DNA of 64,000 nucleotides, from assembly GCF_016595245.1 (NCBI RefSeq), contig NZ_JAENHM010000023.1, positions 1 to 64,000 on the forward strand. Direction: 5' to 3'. The translations under genes and the position numbers were made by a program. Below the pieces are notes generated by a model. That model did not search any database. It had not been told where the DNA came from and saw only the letters and a list, made by a program, of their open reading frames with translations. The stretch is from Azospirillum endophyticum. GTDB lineage: Bacteria; Pseudomonadota; Alphaproteobacteria; Azospirillales; Azospirillaceae. Positions within the stretch are counted from its first letter, which is position 1. Every line of letters starts with the position of its first letter. Of this stretch, positions 42,017 through 50,884 are shown in pieces.

Positions 42017-42028
42017 CCTTCAGCGCCG

Positions 42029-43237
42029 TCAGCCAGGCGCGATCATGTGCGGGACGAAACGGCTGGTGTTGCCGGTGATGAGCGCGCGGTCCTCGCGGAT
42101 CCCCATTCCGCAGGCCTTGTCGCCGGCCATCCAGACCCCGAAGACGGCATGGTTGCCGTCGGCTTCCGCCAGTGGCGTGAAGGCTTGGTAGACCCAGCCC
42201 TCATCGACATAGGGACCCTCGGTCTGGGCGATCGGCTGCCCGACCGGAAAGCCGGCGGCGTCGAGGGTGGCGATGCTGACGTTGCTGCCTTCGCGGCCGA
42301 GCAGCGGCTTCGCCACCACCATGCTGCCGGCCGGGAAACCGGTGCGGTCGAGCGCGGTGTGCAGCAGGTTGGGATGGCCGGGATTCAGCTCCCACAGCAG
42401 GGCGAACAGGCCTTTCGATGCCATCACCATCTTCCAGGCCGGCTCGATCATCCGGATCCGCCCTTGAGCGGCGGCGGCCACCAGCTCGCGGCCGGTCGTC
42501 TCCCGGATCATCCAGTCCCACGGATACAGCTTCATCAGATGCCGGATCGGCAGGCCGGCATCGTCCAGGAAGCGCTGGGAGGCATCGTCGTAACGGATCG
42601 CCTGGATCGGCATCGCCTTGGTGGTCATGCCCGCGCGCAGCGCCAGGGTCTGGAGATAGGCGATGGTCGCCTCGTCCTCCGGGTGCGGCATCAGGCAGGC
42701 GAAATGAACCGCCTCCTCCTGCGAGACGAGCGCAGGAAAGGCCTGCTTCCGGGCCTGCCAGCGTTCGACCAGCGCCTCCTCCAGGCTGTTGAACTGGTCG
42801 GCCTGTGGATGGGTGTCCTGCAGCCAGCACCATTGCGCGACCGCGGTCTCGTAGAGCGAGGTCGGGGTTTCCGCGTTCAGCTCCAGGGCTTTCGGCGTCC
42901 CGCCCTTGCCGTCCCAGGCGAAGTCGAAGCGGGCGTAGAGCGCCATGTCCCGTCCGTCGCGTTCCGCCCAGCTCGCCTCGATGGCCGGCGCGGCCCAGCG
43001 GGGGATGCCGACCGCCTCGTACAGTCCCCGCGTCACGACGTGGCCGACCGCCTCCTCGCACAGGCGGTAGACCTCCTCGGCCGCCGCCTCCAGCGTCTCG
43101 ATCTCGGCGTGGGAGAAGCGCCAATGGGCGCTTTCGTCCCAATAGGCCGTGCCGTCGGCCTCGGTATGGAACGGAAAGCCGATCTCTTCGAGCTTGGCCT
43201 GCCAGTGCGGGCGGGGGGATGTCCGGACGCGTTCCAT
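42029..43237 (-). CDS. ygiC: Glutathionylspermidine synthase-like ATP-grasp ligase (YgiC/YjfC)
   Basis: 402 aa. ATP-grasp C-N ligase of the GSP_synth family without the amidase domain of E. coli Gss. Features: ARFDFAWDG and ALELNAETPTSLYE in the N-half, VVAKPLLGREGSNV for ATP binding, and EGPYVDEGWVYQAF near the C-terminus. The substrate of YgiC-type ligases is unknown, but they bind ATP and peptide-like ligands. The ATG at 43237 follows the ygiB-like stop by 4 bp. It is last in a three-gene operon with YgiB and a DUF350 protein. Confidence 0.9.
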   Translation of the reverse strand: MERVRTSPRPHWQAKLEEIGFPFHTEADGTAYWDESAHWRFSHAEIETLEAAAEEVYRLCEEAVGHVVTRGLYEAVGIPRWAAPAIEASWAERDGRDMALYARFDFAWDGKGGTPKALELNAETPTSLYETAVAQWCWLQDTHPQADQFNSLEEALVERWQARKQAFPALVSQEEAVHFACLMPHPEDEATIAYLQTLALRAGMTTKAMPIQAIRYDDASQRFLDDAGLPIRHLMKLYPWDWMIRETTGRELVAAAAQGRIRMIEPAWKMVMASKGLFALLWELNPGHPNLLHTALDRTGFPAGSMVVAKPLLGREGSNVSIATLDAAGFPVGQPIAQTEGPYVDEGWVYQAFTPLAEADGNHAVFGVWMAGDKACGMGIREDRALITGNTSRFVPHMIAPG

Positions 43238-43241
43238 GGTT

Positions 43242-43841
43242 TCAGCTTCCCGAAAAGCCGTGGGACGAGCCGGTCGAACCGAATCCGGCGCTGCGCCCGC
43301 TCGTGGTGACCGTGAAGGACTTGGCTGCGCTGCCCGAGCCCGGCCGGTAATAGGAGCCGGAGCTGGAGGACACGCCGCCGGAGCCCTGCCGGACCTCGTC
43401 CCGGCGCTGCGGCGGCAGCGGCGTCTGGCTGATCTGGGTGTTGCCACTGCGGGCGTAGCCCTGGCGGTCGAAATAGACCGGCTGGGCATGGTTGCCGCCG
43501 CTCAGGCTGCGGCCGATCATGAAGCCGACGAGCGCCGGGACGAAGACGTTCCCCACGCTGCTTCCACTTCCTTCGTTCGCCCCCTCGTTCGCGGGGGTGC
43601 AGGCGCCATCGCCCATCTCCGCCTCGCAGGCCTCGCGGCTGGCGAAGCGGGGGGCACTCGACCGGTGCTCCTCGCGCGCGGCGGTGAAGGCCGTGGCGCA
43701 GTCGCTTGCCGGCATCTCGGCGCTGCAGGCCTCGACGGAGGGGTAGACGGTCGTTTCTTCAGGGTTGTCCTCGCCGCAGGCGAACAGGATCGGGCTGATG
43801 CCGCCAAGCAGCAGGGCCGCCACGGTGCGCGAGCGTTTCAT
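43242..43841 (-). CDS. ygiB: YgiB-like DUF1190 lipoprotein-like protein
   Basis: 199 aa. The signal sequence ends in ISPILFACGE, where Cys22 may be a lipobox cysteine (LFAC). The Cys-containing repeats YPSVEACSAEMPASDC and FASREACEAEMGDGAC are typical of DUF1190. The rest is Gly/Ser-rich, with a putative membrane-like segment (VFVPALVGFMIG). YgiB genes nearly always lie beside a YgiC-type ligase, as here; the function is unknown. Confidence 0.85.
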   Translation of the reverse strand: MKRSRTVAALLLGGISPILFACGEDNPEETTVYPSVEACSAEMPASDCATAFTAAREEHRSSAPRFASREACEAEMGDGACTPANEGANEGSGSSVGNVFVPALVGFMIGRSLSGGNHAQPVYFDRQGYARSGNTQISQTPLPPQRRDEVRQGSGGVSSSSGSYYRPGSGSAAKSFTVTTSGRSAGFGSTGSSHGFSGS

Positions 43842-43859
43842 CGGAATTCCTTCCCGCGG

Positions 43860-44273
43860 TCAGTAGGTCAGCGAGCCATAGTTCAACAGCCCGACGGCGA
43901 TGGACAGGCTGCCCAGCAGGATGCCGTAGGCGGTGCGGTCGGCTTCGACGCCGGCGCGGAAATCCGGCAGCAGCACGCGTGAACCGATGGCGTAGGCCAG
44001 GAGCTGGGACACCAGCGCGATCACGCCCCAGACCGCCAGATCGACGATGCTGGTGGTGTGGGACGCGACGCTCATCAACGGCAGGGCGAAGCCGATCATG
44101 GCGCCGCCCAGGGTGAGCGCCGCGGTCGAGTTGCCCTGGCGGACCAGGGCCAGATCGCGGTACGGCGTGACGGCGGTGTAGGCCACGATGAACAGCAGCA
44201 GGAAGCCCAGCATCACCGCCGCGAAGAGCAGATAGGACGGAAGGGTTGTCAGGGACTGTAGAACCGACGCCAT
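43860..44273 (-). CDS. DUF350 (YjfL-like) membrane protein
   Basis: 137 aa with four transmembrane segments. DUF350 pattern: two tandem halves, each with two helices (LVRQGNSTAALTLGGAMIGFALPL is characteristic). YjfL proteins travel with YgiB/YgiC or with PspA-like proteins and may be channels or envelope stress proteins. The start at 44273 is chosen because the frame upstream reads into the promoter region. It is first in the operon. Confidence 0.85.
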   Translation of the reverse strand: MASVLQSLTTLPSYLLFAAVMLGFLLLFIVAYTAVTPYRDLALVRQGNSTAALTLGGAMIGFALPLMSVASHTTSIVDLAVWGVIALVSQLLAYAIGSRVLLPDFRAGVEADRTAYGILLGSLSIAVGLLNYGSLTY

Positions 44274-44447
44274 GCGATCATCCGACGTTGCGTTACCCGT
44301 CCCCAGCGTTGCATCGTTTGCGGGTACTCGGCAAGCCTCGGCGGCCATGGTTCGCGATCGGACCACGGCGGCCGCCGGTTTTGCCGGCCGTGTCGAAAAT
44401 TCCACCTATCCTTTTTTGCCATTGCGTTCGGGAAATGGCTTGATCAA

Positions 44448-44473
44448 TTTGTGAGTGAACATTCATTCACAAA
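44448..44473. promoter_or_regulatory. TetR-type operator before the phospholipid operon
   Basis: TTTGTGAGTGAAC and ATTCATTCACAAA form a near-perfect palindrome (one mismatched pair) about 30-50 bp before the TetR gene. It is typical in length and position of an autoregulatory TetR operator. Confidence 0.8.
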
Positions 44474-44500
44474 CTGATCTATCGGAGGGAGGGGCGCGTC

Positions 44501-45091
44501 ATGTCCACCGATGTCCGCCACAAGGTCCGGGACGCCGCCATTGCCCTGTTCGCGCAGAAGGGGGTGAAGGCGACGACGGTCCGCGACATCGCCCGGTCCG
44601 CCGGGGTGTCGGAGGGTGCGCTCTACCGCCACTGGCCGAGCAAGGAGGAGTTGGCGGCCGATCTGTTCGCGGCGGAATACACGGCCATGTCGCAGAGCCT
44701 GCGGGACGCGGCCGGCGCTGGTCCGGCGCCCGAGCGGCTGCGGCGGGTCATCGGCCATGCCTTCCATCTGGCGGAGGCCGCCCCCGACCGCACCCGCTTC
44801 CTGCTGCTGTCGCAGCACGAATCGCTGCCGCTGGTGCCCAAGGACCAGGAGACGCCGGTGGACGTGATCTGCGGCATCGTCGCCGACGGCATCGCCGAGG
44901 GCAGCATCGTCCCGGCCGATCGGGATGCGCTGTCCCACATCGTCATCGGCGCCATCGTCATGACCGTGCAGTCGCATGTCTACGGACGGCAGACGGCACC
45001 GCTCTCCACCCTCGCCGGCCTCATCGCCGACGCGATCCTCACCGGCATCGCGACACCCGCCGACACCTCCAGGACCGGAGCCGGACAATGA
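44501..45091 (+). CDS. TetR-family regulator of the phospholipid operon
   Basis: 196 aa. The N-terminal helix-turn-helix (VRDIARSAGVSEGALYRHWPSKEELAADLF) is canonical; the C-terminal domain is of the TetR_C kind. It is the first gene of a five-gene operon for membrane lipid synthesis (overlap ATGA with the next gene), with its palindrome just upstream. It probably senses a lipid or acyl compound and represses its own operon. Confidence 0.92.
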   Translation: MSTDVRHKVRDAAIALFAQKGVKATTVRDIARSAGVSEGALYRHWPSKEELAADLFAAEYTAMSQSLRDAAGAGPAPERLRRVIGHAFHLAEAAPDRTRFLLLSQHESLPLVPKDQETPVDVICGIVADGIAEGSIVPADRDALSHIVIGAIVMTVQSHVYGRQTAPLSTLAGLIADAILTGIATPADTSRTGAGQ

Positions 45092-48000
45092 GCACTCCCG
45101 CCCTTCTCGCCTCCCGGCGCTTCCTGCCGCTGTTCCTGACCCAGTTCCTCGGCGCCTTCGGCGACAACGTCCTGCGCGGCGCCATCGCGGTGCTGGCGGT
45201 GTACGGCATGTCCGGGGCCGGCGCCCTGAACGGAGCGATGATCTCGACGCTGGCGGCGGGCGCCTTCACCCTGCCCTTCCTGCTGCTCTCGGCCACCGCC
45301 GGCCAGCTCGCCGACCGGTTCGACCGCACGCTGGTCGCCCGCGCCGTCAAGCTGGCGGAGATCGGCCTGATGGCCGTCGCCTCCTGGGGCGTCGTCGCCG
45401 CCGACCTGCCCGTCCTGATCATCGCGCTGGTCGGCATGGGTGCCCATTCGACGATGTTCGGGCCGGTCAAATACGGCCTGCTGCCCGACCTGCTCGCCCC
45501 GTCCGAGCTGACCGCCGGCAACGGCCTGGTCGAAGCCGGGACCTTCGTCGCCATCCTGCTGGGGACCATCGCCGGCGGCTCGCTGGCCCTGCTCCATCCC
45601 TGGGCGGTGCCGGGGATGCTCGGCGCCTCGGCGGTGCTCGGGCTGGCCGCCTCGCTGTTCATCCCGCGGGCCGGCAACGCCGACCCGGCGGTGCGCGTCG
45701 GGCTGAACCCGGTGTCGGTGACGGCGCGGGTGCTGCGCTCCGTCGCCGGGGACAAGCCGTCGATGCGGGCAATCCACGGCATCTCGGTGTTCTGGGGCGT
45801 CGGCGCCGTGGTGATGGCGCAGTTCCCCTCCATCGCCCGCGAGACGCTGGGCACCGACAGCGGCGGCGCCACCCTGCTGCTGGCGGTGTTCGCCGTCGGC
45901 GTGGCTGTCGGTTCGGTTCTCGCCGGCCTCAGCCACCGCACGCCGTCCACCGCCGACGCCGGCCGCGCCGCCCTGGCCGGGCTGGTCGCCGCCCTGGCCG
46001 GCGCCGCCCTGCCGCTGCTGACGCCGGCGGTTCCCGCCGCCGAACCGCTGACGCCGCTGGCGCTGCTGGCCGAGCCCTGGGCATTGCCGCTGCTGGCCGA
46101 CCTCTTCGTCGTCGCGGCGGCCGGCGGCGCCTTCGCCGTGCCGCTCTATGCGCTGATCCAGCACCGGGCGGCGGTGGGAACCCGCGCCCGCGTCATCGCC
46201 GCCGCCAACGTGGTCAACGCGCTCTACATGGTGGCCGGCTCGGCCGCGGCCGCCGCGATGCTGGCGCTTGGCCTGTCGCCGCTGGCGGTCGCCGCTTGGG
46301 GCGGGGCGAGCATGCTGGTCGCCGTCGTCATGGCGCTCGCCGTCGATGCGCAGGCCCTGATGCGGGCGGTCTTCCGTGCCGTCTTCCGGCTGGCCTTCCG
46401 GGTGGAGGTCCGCGGCGCCGAGCATCTGGCCGGTCTCGACGGCGCCGCCGTGGTGACCCCGAACCACCAGTCCTTCCTGGACGGCGCGCTGCTCGCCGCC
46501 TTCCTGCCGGGCATGCGCTTCGCGGTCGACACCCACATCGCCAGGCACCCCCTGGTCAGGCCCTTCCTGGCGATCGCCGACCATGTCACCATCGACCCGA
46601 CCAACCCGCTCGGCACCCGAATCCTCGCCCGCGCGCTCGCCGACGGCGACAAGGTCTGCGTCTTCCCGGAGGGGCGGATCACCGTCACCGGGTCGCTGAT
46701 GAAGATCAACGGCGGTCCCGGCATGCTGGCCGACAAGGCGCGCTGCCCGGTGGTGCCGGTCTGCATCGAGGGCGCCCAGCGCTCGATCCTGTCGCGCATG
46801 CAGGGCCGGCTGCGGCTCGGCCTGTTCCCGCGCATCACCATCACCGTGCTGCCGCCGGTGACGACCCCGGAGGTCGGCGGTCTGGTCGGCAAGAAGCGGC
46901 GCGCCGCCCTGAAATCCTGGCTGTCGCGGGTGATGACGGAGAGCGTCTTCGTCGCCCGCCCGCGGCCGGAGACGCTGATGCTGGCCCTGCTCGACGCCCG
47001 CCGCAAGGCCGGCGCGCGGGAGGAAGCCGTGCAGGACGGCGACTTCTCCACCCTGTCCTACCGCGCCTTGGCGGCGCGAGCCCTGGTGCTCGGCCGCATC
47101 CTGACGCGCGGCACGGAGCGGGACGAGCCGGTGGGGGTGCTGCTGCCGACGGCGTCGCCGACCGCGGCGGTGTTCTTCGGCCTCGCCGCCCATGGCCGGC
47201 CGGCCGCCATGCTGAACTTCACCGCCGGCCCGGACGCGGTGAAGGCCGCCTGCCGCGCCGCCGGGGTGCGCCGGATCGTCACCTCCACCCAGTTCGTCGA
47301 AAAGGCCCGGCTCGGGACGTTGGTCGAGGCGCTGGCCGCCGACCACGCCATCGTCCGGCTGGAAGACGTCAAGCGCGGGTTGCGGCTGGGCGACAAGCTG
47401 CGCGCCCTGGCGGCGCTGGCCATGCCGGAGCGGCTGCTGCCGCCGCAGGGGAGCGGCGACGACATCGCCGCCATCCTCTTCACCTCCGGGTCGGAAGGGC
47501 CGCCCAAGGGCGTGGCCCTCAGCCACGGCAATCTGCTGGCCAACATGGCCCAGGTGGCGTCGGTGGTGGATTTCAACCGGCAGGACGTGGTGTTCAACTG
47601 CCTGCCCACCTTCCACTCCTTCGGCCTGACGGGCGGCATGCTGCTGCCGATCCTGAACGGGGTGAAGACGGTGCTCTATCCCAACCCGCGCCACGTCCGC
47701 CTGATCCCGGAACTGGTCTACCAGACCAACGCCACCGTCCTGTTCGGCACCGACTTCTTCCTGAACGCCTGGGCCCGGTCGGCCGACCCCTACGACTACC
47801 GGTCGCTGCGCCTCGTCTTCGCCGGTGCCGAACGGCTCCAGGACGAGACGCGGCGCGTCTACACCGAGCGGCTGCGCGTCCATCTGCTGGAGGGCTACGG
47901 CACCACCGAGACCGCGCCGGTGATCGCCGTCAACACCCCCGCCCGCTTCCGCGCCGGCAGCGTCGGCCAGGCGCTGCCCGGCATCGAGACCGAGCTGGTG

Positions 48001-48501
48001 CCGGTGCCCGGCGTGGACATCGGCGGGCGGCTGCGCGTGCGCGGGCCGAACGTGATGAAGGGCTATCTGCACGCCGACCGGCCCGGGGTGATCCAGCCGC
48101 CGGACGAGGGCTGGCACGACACCGGCGACATCGTCGACATCGACGCCGAGGGCTTCATCCGCATCGTCGGCCGGGTCAAGCGCTTCGCCAAGGTCGCCGG
48201 CGAGATGATCCCGCTCGGCCTCGTGGAAGAGCTGGCGGGCCTCGCCGATCCGGACGCCGGGCATGCCGCCGTCGCCCTGCCCGACGCCAAGCGCGGCGAG
48301 CGGATCGTGCTGGTGACGACCGGCAGCGCGCTGACCCGTGACGCGCTGGTCGCCGCCGCGCGGGCCAAGGGATCGCCCGAGATCGCCATTCCGCGCGACA
48401 TCCTGCACATCGACGCCGTCCCGCTGCTGGGCACCGGCAAGACCGACTATCCGGCCGTCACGCGCTTCGCCGCCGCGGCCGCCGCCAAGGAGCCCGCATG
48501 A
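45088..48501 (+). CDS. aas: LplT-PlsC-Aas fusion: lysophospholipid flippase, acyltransferase and acyl-ACP synthetase
   Basis: 1137 aa. Domain 1 (about 1-415) is an MFS lysophospholipid transporter like LplT (FLTQFLGAFGDNVLRGA). Domain 2 (about 430-620) is a PlsC acyltransferase (NHQSFLD with HX4D, and FPEGRIT). Domain 3 (about 640-1130) is an AMP-forming acyl-ACP synthetase (LFTSGSEGPPKG, GYGTTETAP, KVAGEMI). In E. coli LplT and Aas are separate proteins that bring lysophospholipids in and re-acylate them, so this one chain can run the whole recycling path. Three-part fusions of this sort are known in proteobacteria. It overlaps the TetR stop as ATGA. Confidence 0.94.
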   Translation: MSTPALLASRRFLPLFLTQFLGAFGDNVLRGAIAVLAVYGMSGAGALNGAMISTLAAGAFTLPFLLLSATAGQLADRFDRTLVARAVKLAEIGLMAVASWGVVAADLPVLIIALVGMGAHSTMFGPVKYGLLPDLLAPSELTAGNGLVEAGTFVAILLGTIAGGSLALLHPWAVPGMLGASAVLGLAASLFIPRAGNADPAVRVGLNPVSVTARVLRSVAGDKPSMRAIHGISVFWGVGAVVMAQFPSIARETLGTDSGGATLLLAVFAVGVAVGSVLAGLSHRTPSTADAGRAALAGLVAALAGAALPLLTPAVPAAEPLTPLALLAEPWALPLLADLFVVAAAGGAFAVPLYALIQHRAAVGTRARVIAAANVVNALYMVAGSAAAAAMLALGLSPLAVAAWGGASMLVAVVMALAVDAQALMRAVFRAVFRLAFRVEVRGAEHLAGLDGAAVVTPNHQSFLDGALLAAFLPGMRFAVDTHIARHPLVRPFLAIADHVTIDPTNPLGTRILARALADGDKVCVFPEGRITVTGSLMKINGGPGMLADKARCPVVPVCIEGAQRSILSRMQGRLRLGLFPRITITVLPPVTTPEVGGLVGKKRRAALKSWLSRVMTESVFVARPRPETLMLALLDARRKAGAREEAVQDGDFSTLSYRALAARALVLGRILTRGTERDEPVGVLLPTASPTAAVFFGLAAHGRPAAMLNFTAGPDAVKAACRAAGVRRIVTSTQFVEKARLGTLVEALAADHAIVRLEDVKRGLRLGDKLRALAALAMPERLLPPQGSGDDIAAILFTSGSEGPPKGVALSHGNLLANMAQVASVVDFNRQDVVFNCLPTFHSFGLTGGMLLPILNGVKTVLYPNPRHVRLIPELVYQTNATVLFGTDFFLNAWARSADPYDYRSLRLVFAGAERLQDETRRVYTERLRVHLLEGYGTTETAPVIAVNTPARFRAGSVGQALPGIETELVPVPGVDIGGRLRVRGPNVMKGYLHADRPGVIQPPDEGWHDTGDIVDIDAEGFIRIVGRVKRFAKVAGEMIPLGLVEELAGLADPDAGHAAVALPDAKRGERIVLVTTGSALTRDALVAAARAKGSPEIAIPRDILHIDAVPLLGTGKTDYPAVTRFAAAAAAKEPA

Positions 48502-49175
48502 TGGAGACGACGACCGCGACCACCACCAGCACCGGGGACCGGCGTCCGATCGCCACCCGTTCGGCCCGCTGGGCCCAGAGGCTGGCGGCGTGGCTGACCA
48601 CGACGCCGGTGACGCCGAACCAGATCTCGCTGCTGTCGGCGGTGTGGGCGGGGATCGGCGGGGCGCTGCTGCTCCAAGGCGGCGTCCTGGCCTGGATCGG
48701 CGCCGCGCTCTGCGTCCAGCTGCGCCTCGTGTGCAACCTGCTCGACGGCATGGTCGCGGTGGAGGGCGGCAAGGGCTCACCCGTCGGCGCGCTCTATAAC
48801 GAGTTCCCCGACCGCGTCGCCGACACCGCCTTCCTGGTGCCGCTGGGCTATGCCGCCGGCCTGCCCTGGCTCGGCTGGGCGGCGGCGCTGGCGGCCATGA
48901 TGACCGCCTATGTCCGGGTCTCCGGCGGCGCGCTGGGGCTGCCCCAGGATTTCGGCGGCGTGATGGCCAAGCAGCGCCGCATGGCCACCCTCACCGTGGC
49001 CCTGCTCGTCCAGGCGGTGGAGCATGCGCTGTGGGGGACGAGGTTCAGCCTGCTGGCGGCGGCCTGGATCATCATGGCCGGCAGCCTGCTCACCGTCGCG
49101 ACGCGCACGCACGGCATCGCCCGTCGCCTGAACGCCCAACACCTGGAAGCCCATCATCCGGAGACCCGGTCATGA
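48498..49175 (+). CDS. CDP-alcohol phosphatidyltransferase family protein
   Basis: 225 aa with about six transmembrane segments. The class motif DGxxARx8Gx3Dx3D is present in altered form: DGMVAVEGGKGSPVGALYN and then PD, so Arg is Val and the third Asp is Asn, while the first Asp, both Gly and the last Asp remain. It would transfer a phospho-group from a CDP-lipid to an alcohol; the acceptor is unknown. Overlap of 4 nt with the fusion gene and with the PlsC gene. Confidence 0.83.
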   Translation: MMETTTATTTSTGDRRPIATRSARWAQRLAAWLTTTPVTPNQISLLSAVWAGIGGALLLQGGVLAWIGAALCVQLRLVCNLLDGMVAVEGGKGSPVGALYNEFPDRVADTAFLVPLGYAAGLPWLGWAAALAAMMTAYVRVSGGALGLPQDFGGVMAKQRRMATLTVALLVQAVEHALWGTRFSLLAAAWIIMAGSLLTVATRTHGIARRLNAQHLEAHHPETRS

Positions 49176-49858
49176 TCCCTCTTCTTCAACCGGCGCTGCG
49201 CCATGGTCTGCTGGGGCTCACCCGCCTGCTGGTCGGCGCCCGCGCGAGCTGGGAAGGCAGTGCTCCCGCCGACGTCCCGCGCATCTACTTCGCCAACCAC
49301 ACCAGCCATCTCGATACGCTGGCGGTCATGGCGGCCCTGCCGCCGGCGCTGCGGGCGCGGACGCATCCGGTCGCGGCGCTCGACTACTGGGGCGGCTCGG
49401 CCCTGCGGCGCCTGGTGGCGGTGGGCTGCCTCAACGCCCTGCTGGTCGACCGGACCGGAAAGGCGACGGCGGAGGTGATGGACGCCATGGCGGCAGTGCT
49501 CGAAAGCGGCCAGTCGCTGATCCTCTTCCCCGAGGGCACGCGCGGCGACGGTACCGTGGCTCCGTTCAAGAGCGGCCTCTATCATTTGGCCCAGCGGGTC
49601 CCGGCCGCCGAACTGGTGCCCGTCTCCATCGAGAATCTGCACCGCGTGATGCCGAAGGGCATGCCGCTGCTGGTGCCGCTGATCTGCACCATGCGCTTCG
49701 GCGCCCCGCTGGACGTGGTCGAGGACGAGGACAAGGCGGCGTTCCTGGAGCGGGCCCGCGACGCGCTGGTATCGCTGTCCCGACCCCAAACCCAATCCGG
49801 CACCCAGCCCGATTCCCAATCCGATTCCAAATCCACTGGCCAACGGACCGCCCGATGA
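49172..49858 (+). CDS. 1-acyl-glycerol-3-phosphate acyltransferase-like (PlsC)
   Basis: 228 aa. Acyltransferase motifs: NHTSHLD (HX4D) near residue 43, and FPEGTRG near residue 118. The C-terminal 25 residues are a Ser/Gln/Thr/Asp-rich tail (QTQSGTQPDSQSDSKS) from a repetitive DNA stretch. It would acylate lysophosphatidate or a similar lipid, feeding the CdsA protein encoded next. It overlaps genes on both sides by 4 nt. Confidence 0.88.
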   Translation: MIPLLQPALRHGLLGLTRLLVGARASWEGSAPADVPRIYFANHTSHLDTLAVMAALPPALRARTHPVAALDYWGGSALRRLVAVGCLNALLVDRTGKATAEVMDAMAAVLESGQSLILFPEGTRGDGTVAPFKSGLYHLAQRVPAAELVPVSIENLHRVMPKGMPLLVPLICTMRFGAPLDVVEDEDKAAFLERARDALVSLSRPQTQSGTQPDSQSDSKSTGQRTAR

Positions 49859-50832
49859 GCAGCGTGATGACCACAGTGACGAATTTCTTCACCACCACCG
49901 ACCCGCTGTTCCTCTGGCTGTCGGGCGGTGCCCTGGGCCTGCTGGTCGTCGCCACCCTGATCGGGGCCGTCCTCGCCTACCGGGTGCGGACGCCGGCCGG
50001 GCGCGACACCGTGCGTAACTTGAACGCCCGCATCCGGTCCTGGTGGGTGATGGTGGCGCTGTTCGCCGCGGCGATGCTGCTGGGCAGCGTCGTGACGCTG
50101 GTGCTGTTCGCCCTGCTGTCCTATCTGGCGCTGCGCGAGTTCATCACCCTGACGCCGACCCGGCGCGGCGACCATGCCGGGCTGTTCCTGTCCTTCTTCG
50201 TGGTCGTGCCGCTGCAATACTGGCTGGTCGGGACCGGCTGGTACGGGCTGTTCTCGATCTTCATCCCGGTCTACGTCTTCATGGCGCTGCCCTCGCTGTC
50301 GGTGCTGGGTGCCGACACCACCGATTTCCTCACCCGCACCGCCAAGGCGCAGTGGGGGGTGATGCTGGCGGTCTACTGCACCAGCCATGCGCCGGCGCTG
50401 CTGTGGCTCGACATTCCCGGCTACAGCCTGCCCGGCGCCCTGCTGCTGCTCTACCTGATGACGGTGGCGCAGCTGAGCGACGTATTCCAGTACGTGTTCG
50501 GCAAGCTGTGGGGCAAGACCCGGCTGTCGCCCGGCATCAGCCCGTCCAAGACGGTGGAGGGGCTGGTCGGCGGTGGGCTGTCCGCCATCGCCATCGGCAC
50601 CGGCCTGCACGTCATCACGCCCTTCTCGCCGCTCCAGGCGGCGGGCATGTCGCTGGTCATCGTGACGGCCGGCTTCTTCGGCGGCTTCGTGCTGTCGGCG
50701 ATGAAGCGCGACCTTGGGGTCAAGGACTGGGGCACCATGATCGAGGGGCATGGCGGTGTCCTCGACCGCCTCGACTCCGTCGTGTTCTCGGCACCGCTGT
50801 TCTTCCACCTCACGCGCTACTGGTTCACCTGA
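49855..50832 (+). CDS. Phosphatidate cytidylyltransferase-like (CdsA/YnbB)
   Basis: 325 aa with about eight transmembrane segments. The CdsA signature is intact (SAMKRDLGVKDWG...GHGGVLDRLDS), so it should make CDP-diacylglycerol from phosphatidate and CTP. With the acyltransferases and the CDP-alcohol phosphatidyltransferase it forms a full route from acyl-ACP to a phospholipid. It is a second, non-housekeeping CdsA type, like YnbB of the E. coli ynb operon. Last gene of the operon. Confidence 0.9.
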   Translation: MSSVMTTVTNFFTTTDPLFLWLSGGALGLLVVATLIGAVLAYRVRTPAGRDTVRNLNARIRSWWVMVALFAAAMLLGSVVTLVLFALLSYLALREFITLTPTRRGDHAGLFLSFFVVVPLQYWLVGTGWYGLFSIFIPVYVFMALPSLSVLGADTTDFLTRTAKAQWGVMLAVYCTSHAPALLWLDIPGYSLPGALLLLYLMTVAQLSDVFQYVFGKLWGKTRLSPGISPSKTVEGLVGGGLSAIAIGTGLHVITPFSPLQAAGMSLVIVTAGFFGGFVLSAMKRDLGVKDWGTMIEGHGGVLDRLDSVVFSAPLFFHLTRYWFT

Positions 50833-50884
50833 CCGGGTCTTCTTGTCGTCTCAAGAACCGCCGGCTTCGGGGCGGGATGCCGCC

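Noticed and set aside
44980-48780. Very long open frame on the minus strand opposite the LplT-PlsC-Aas fusion (over 1200 codons)
   Set aside because: It is a mirror of high-GC codon bias; the translation is Arg/Gly/His-rich without domains, and the plus strand shows three well-conserved domains.
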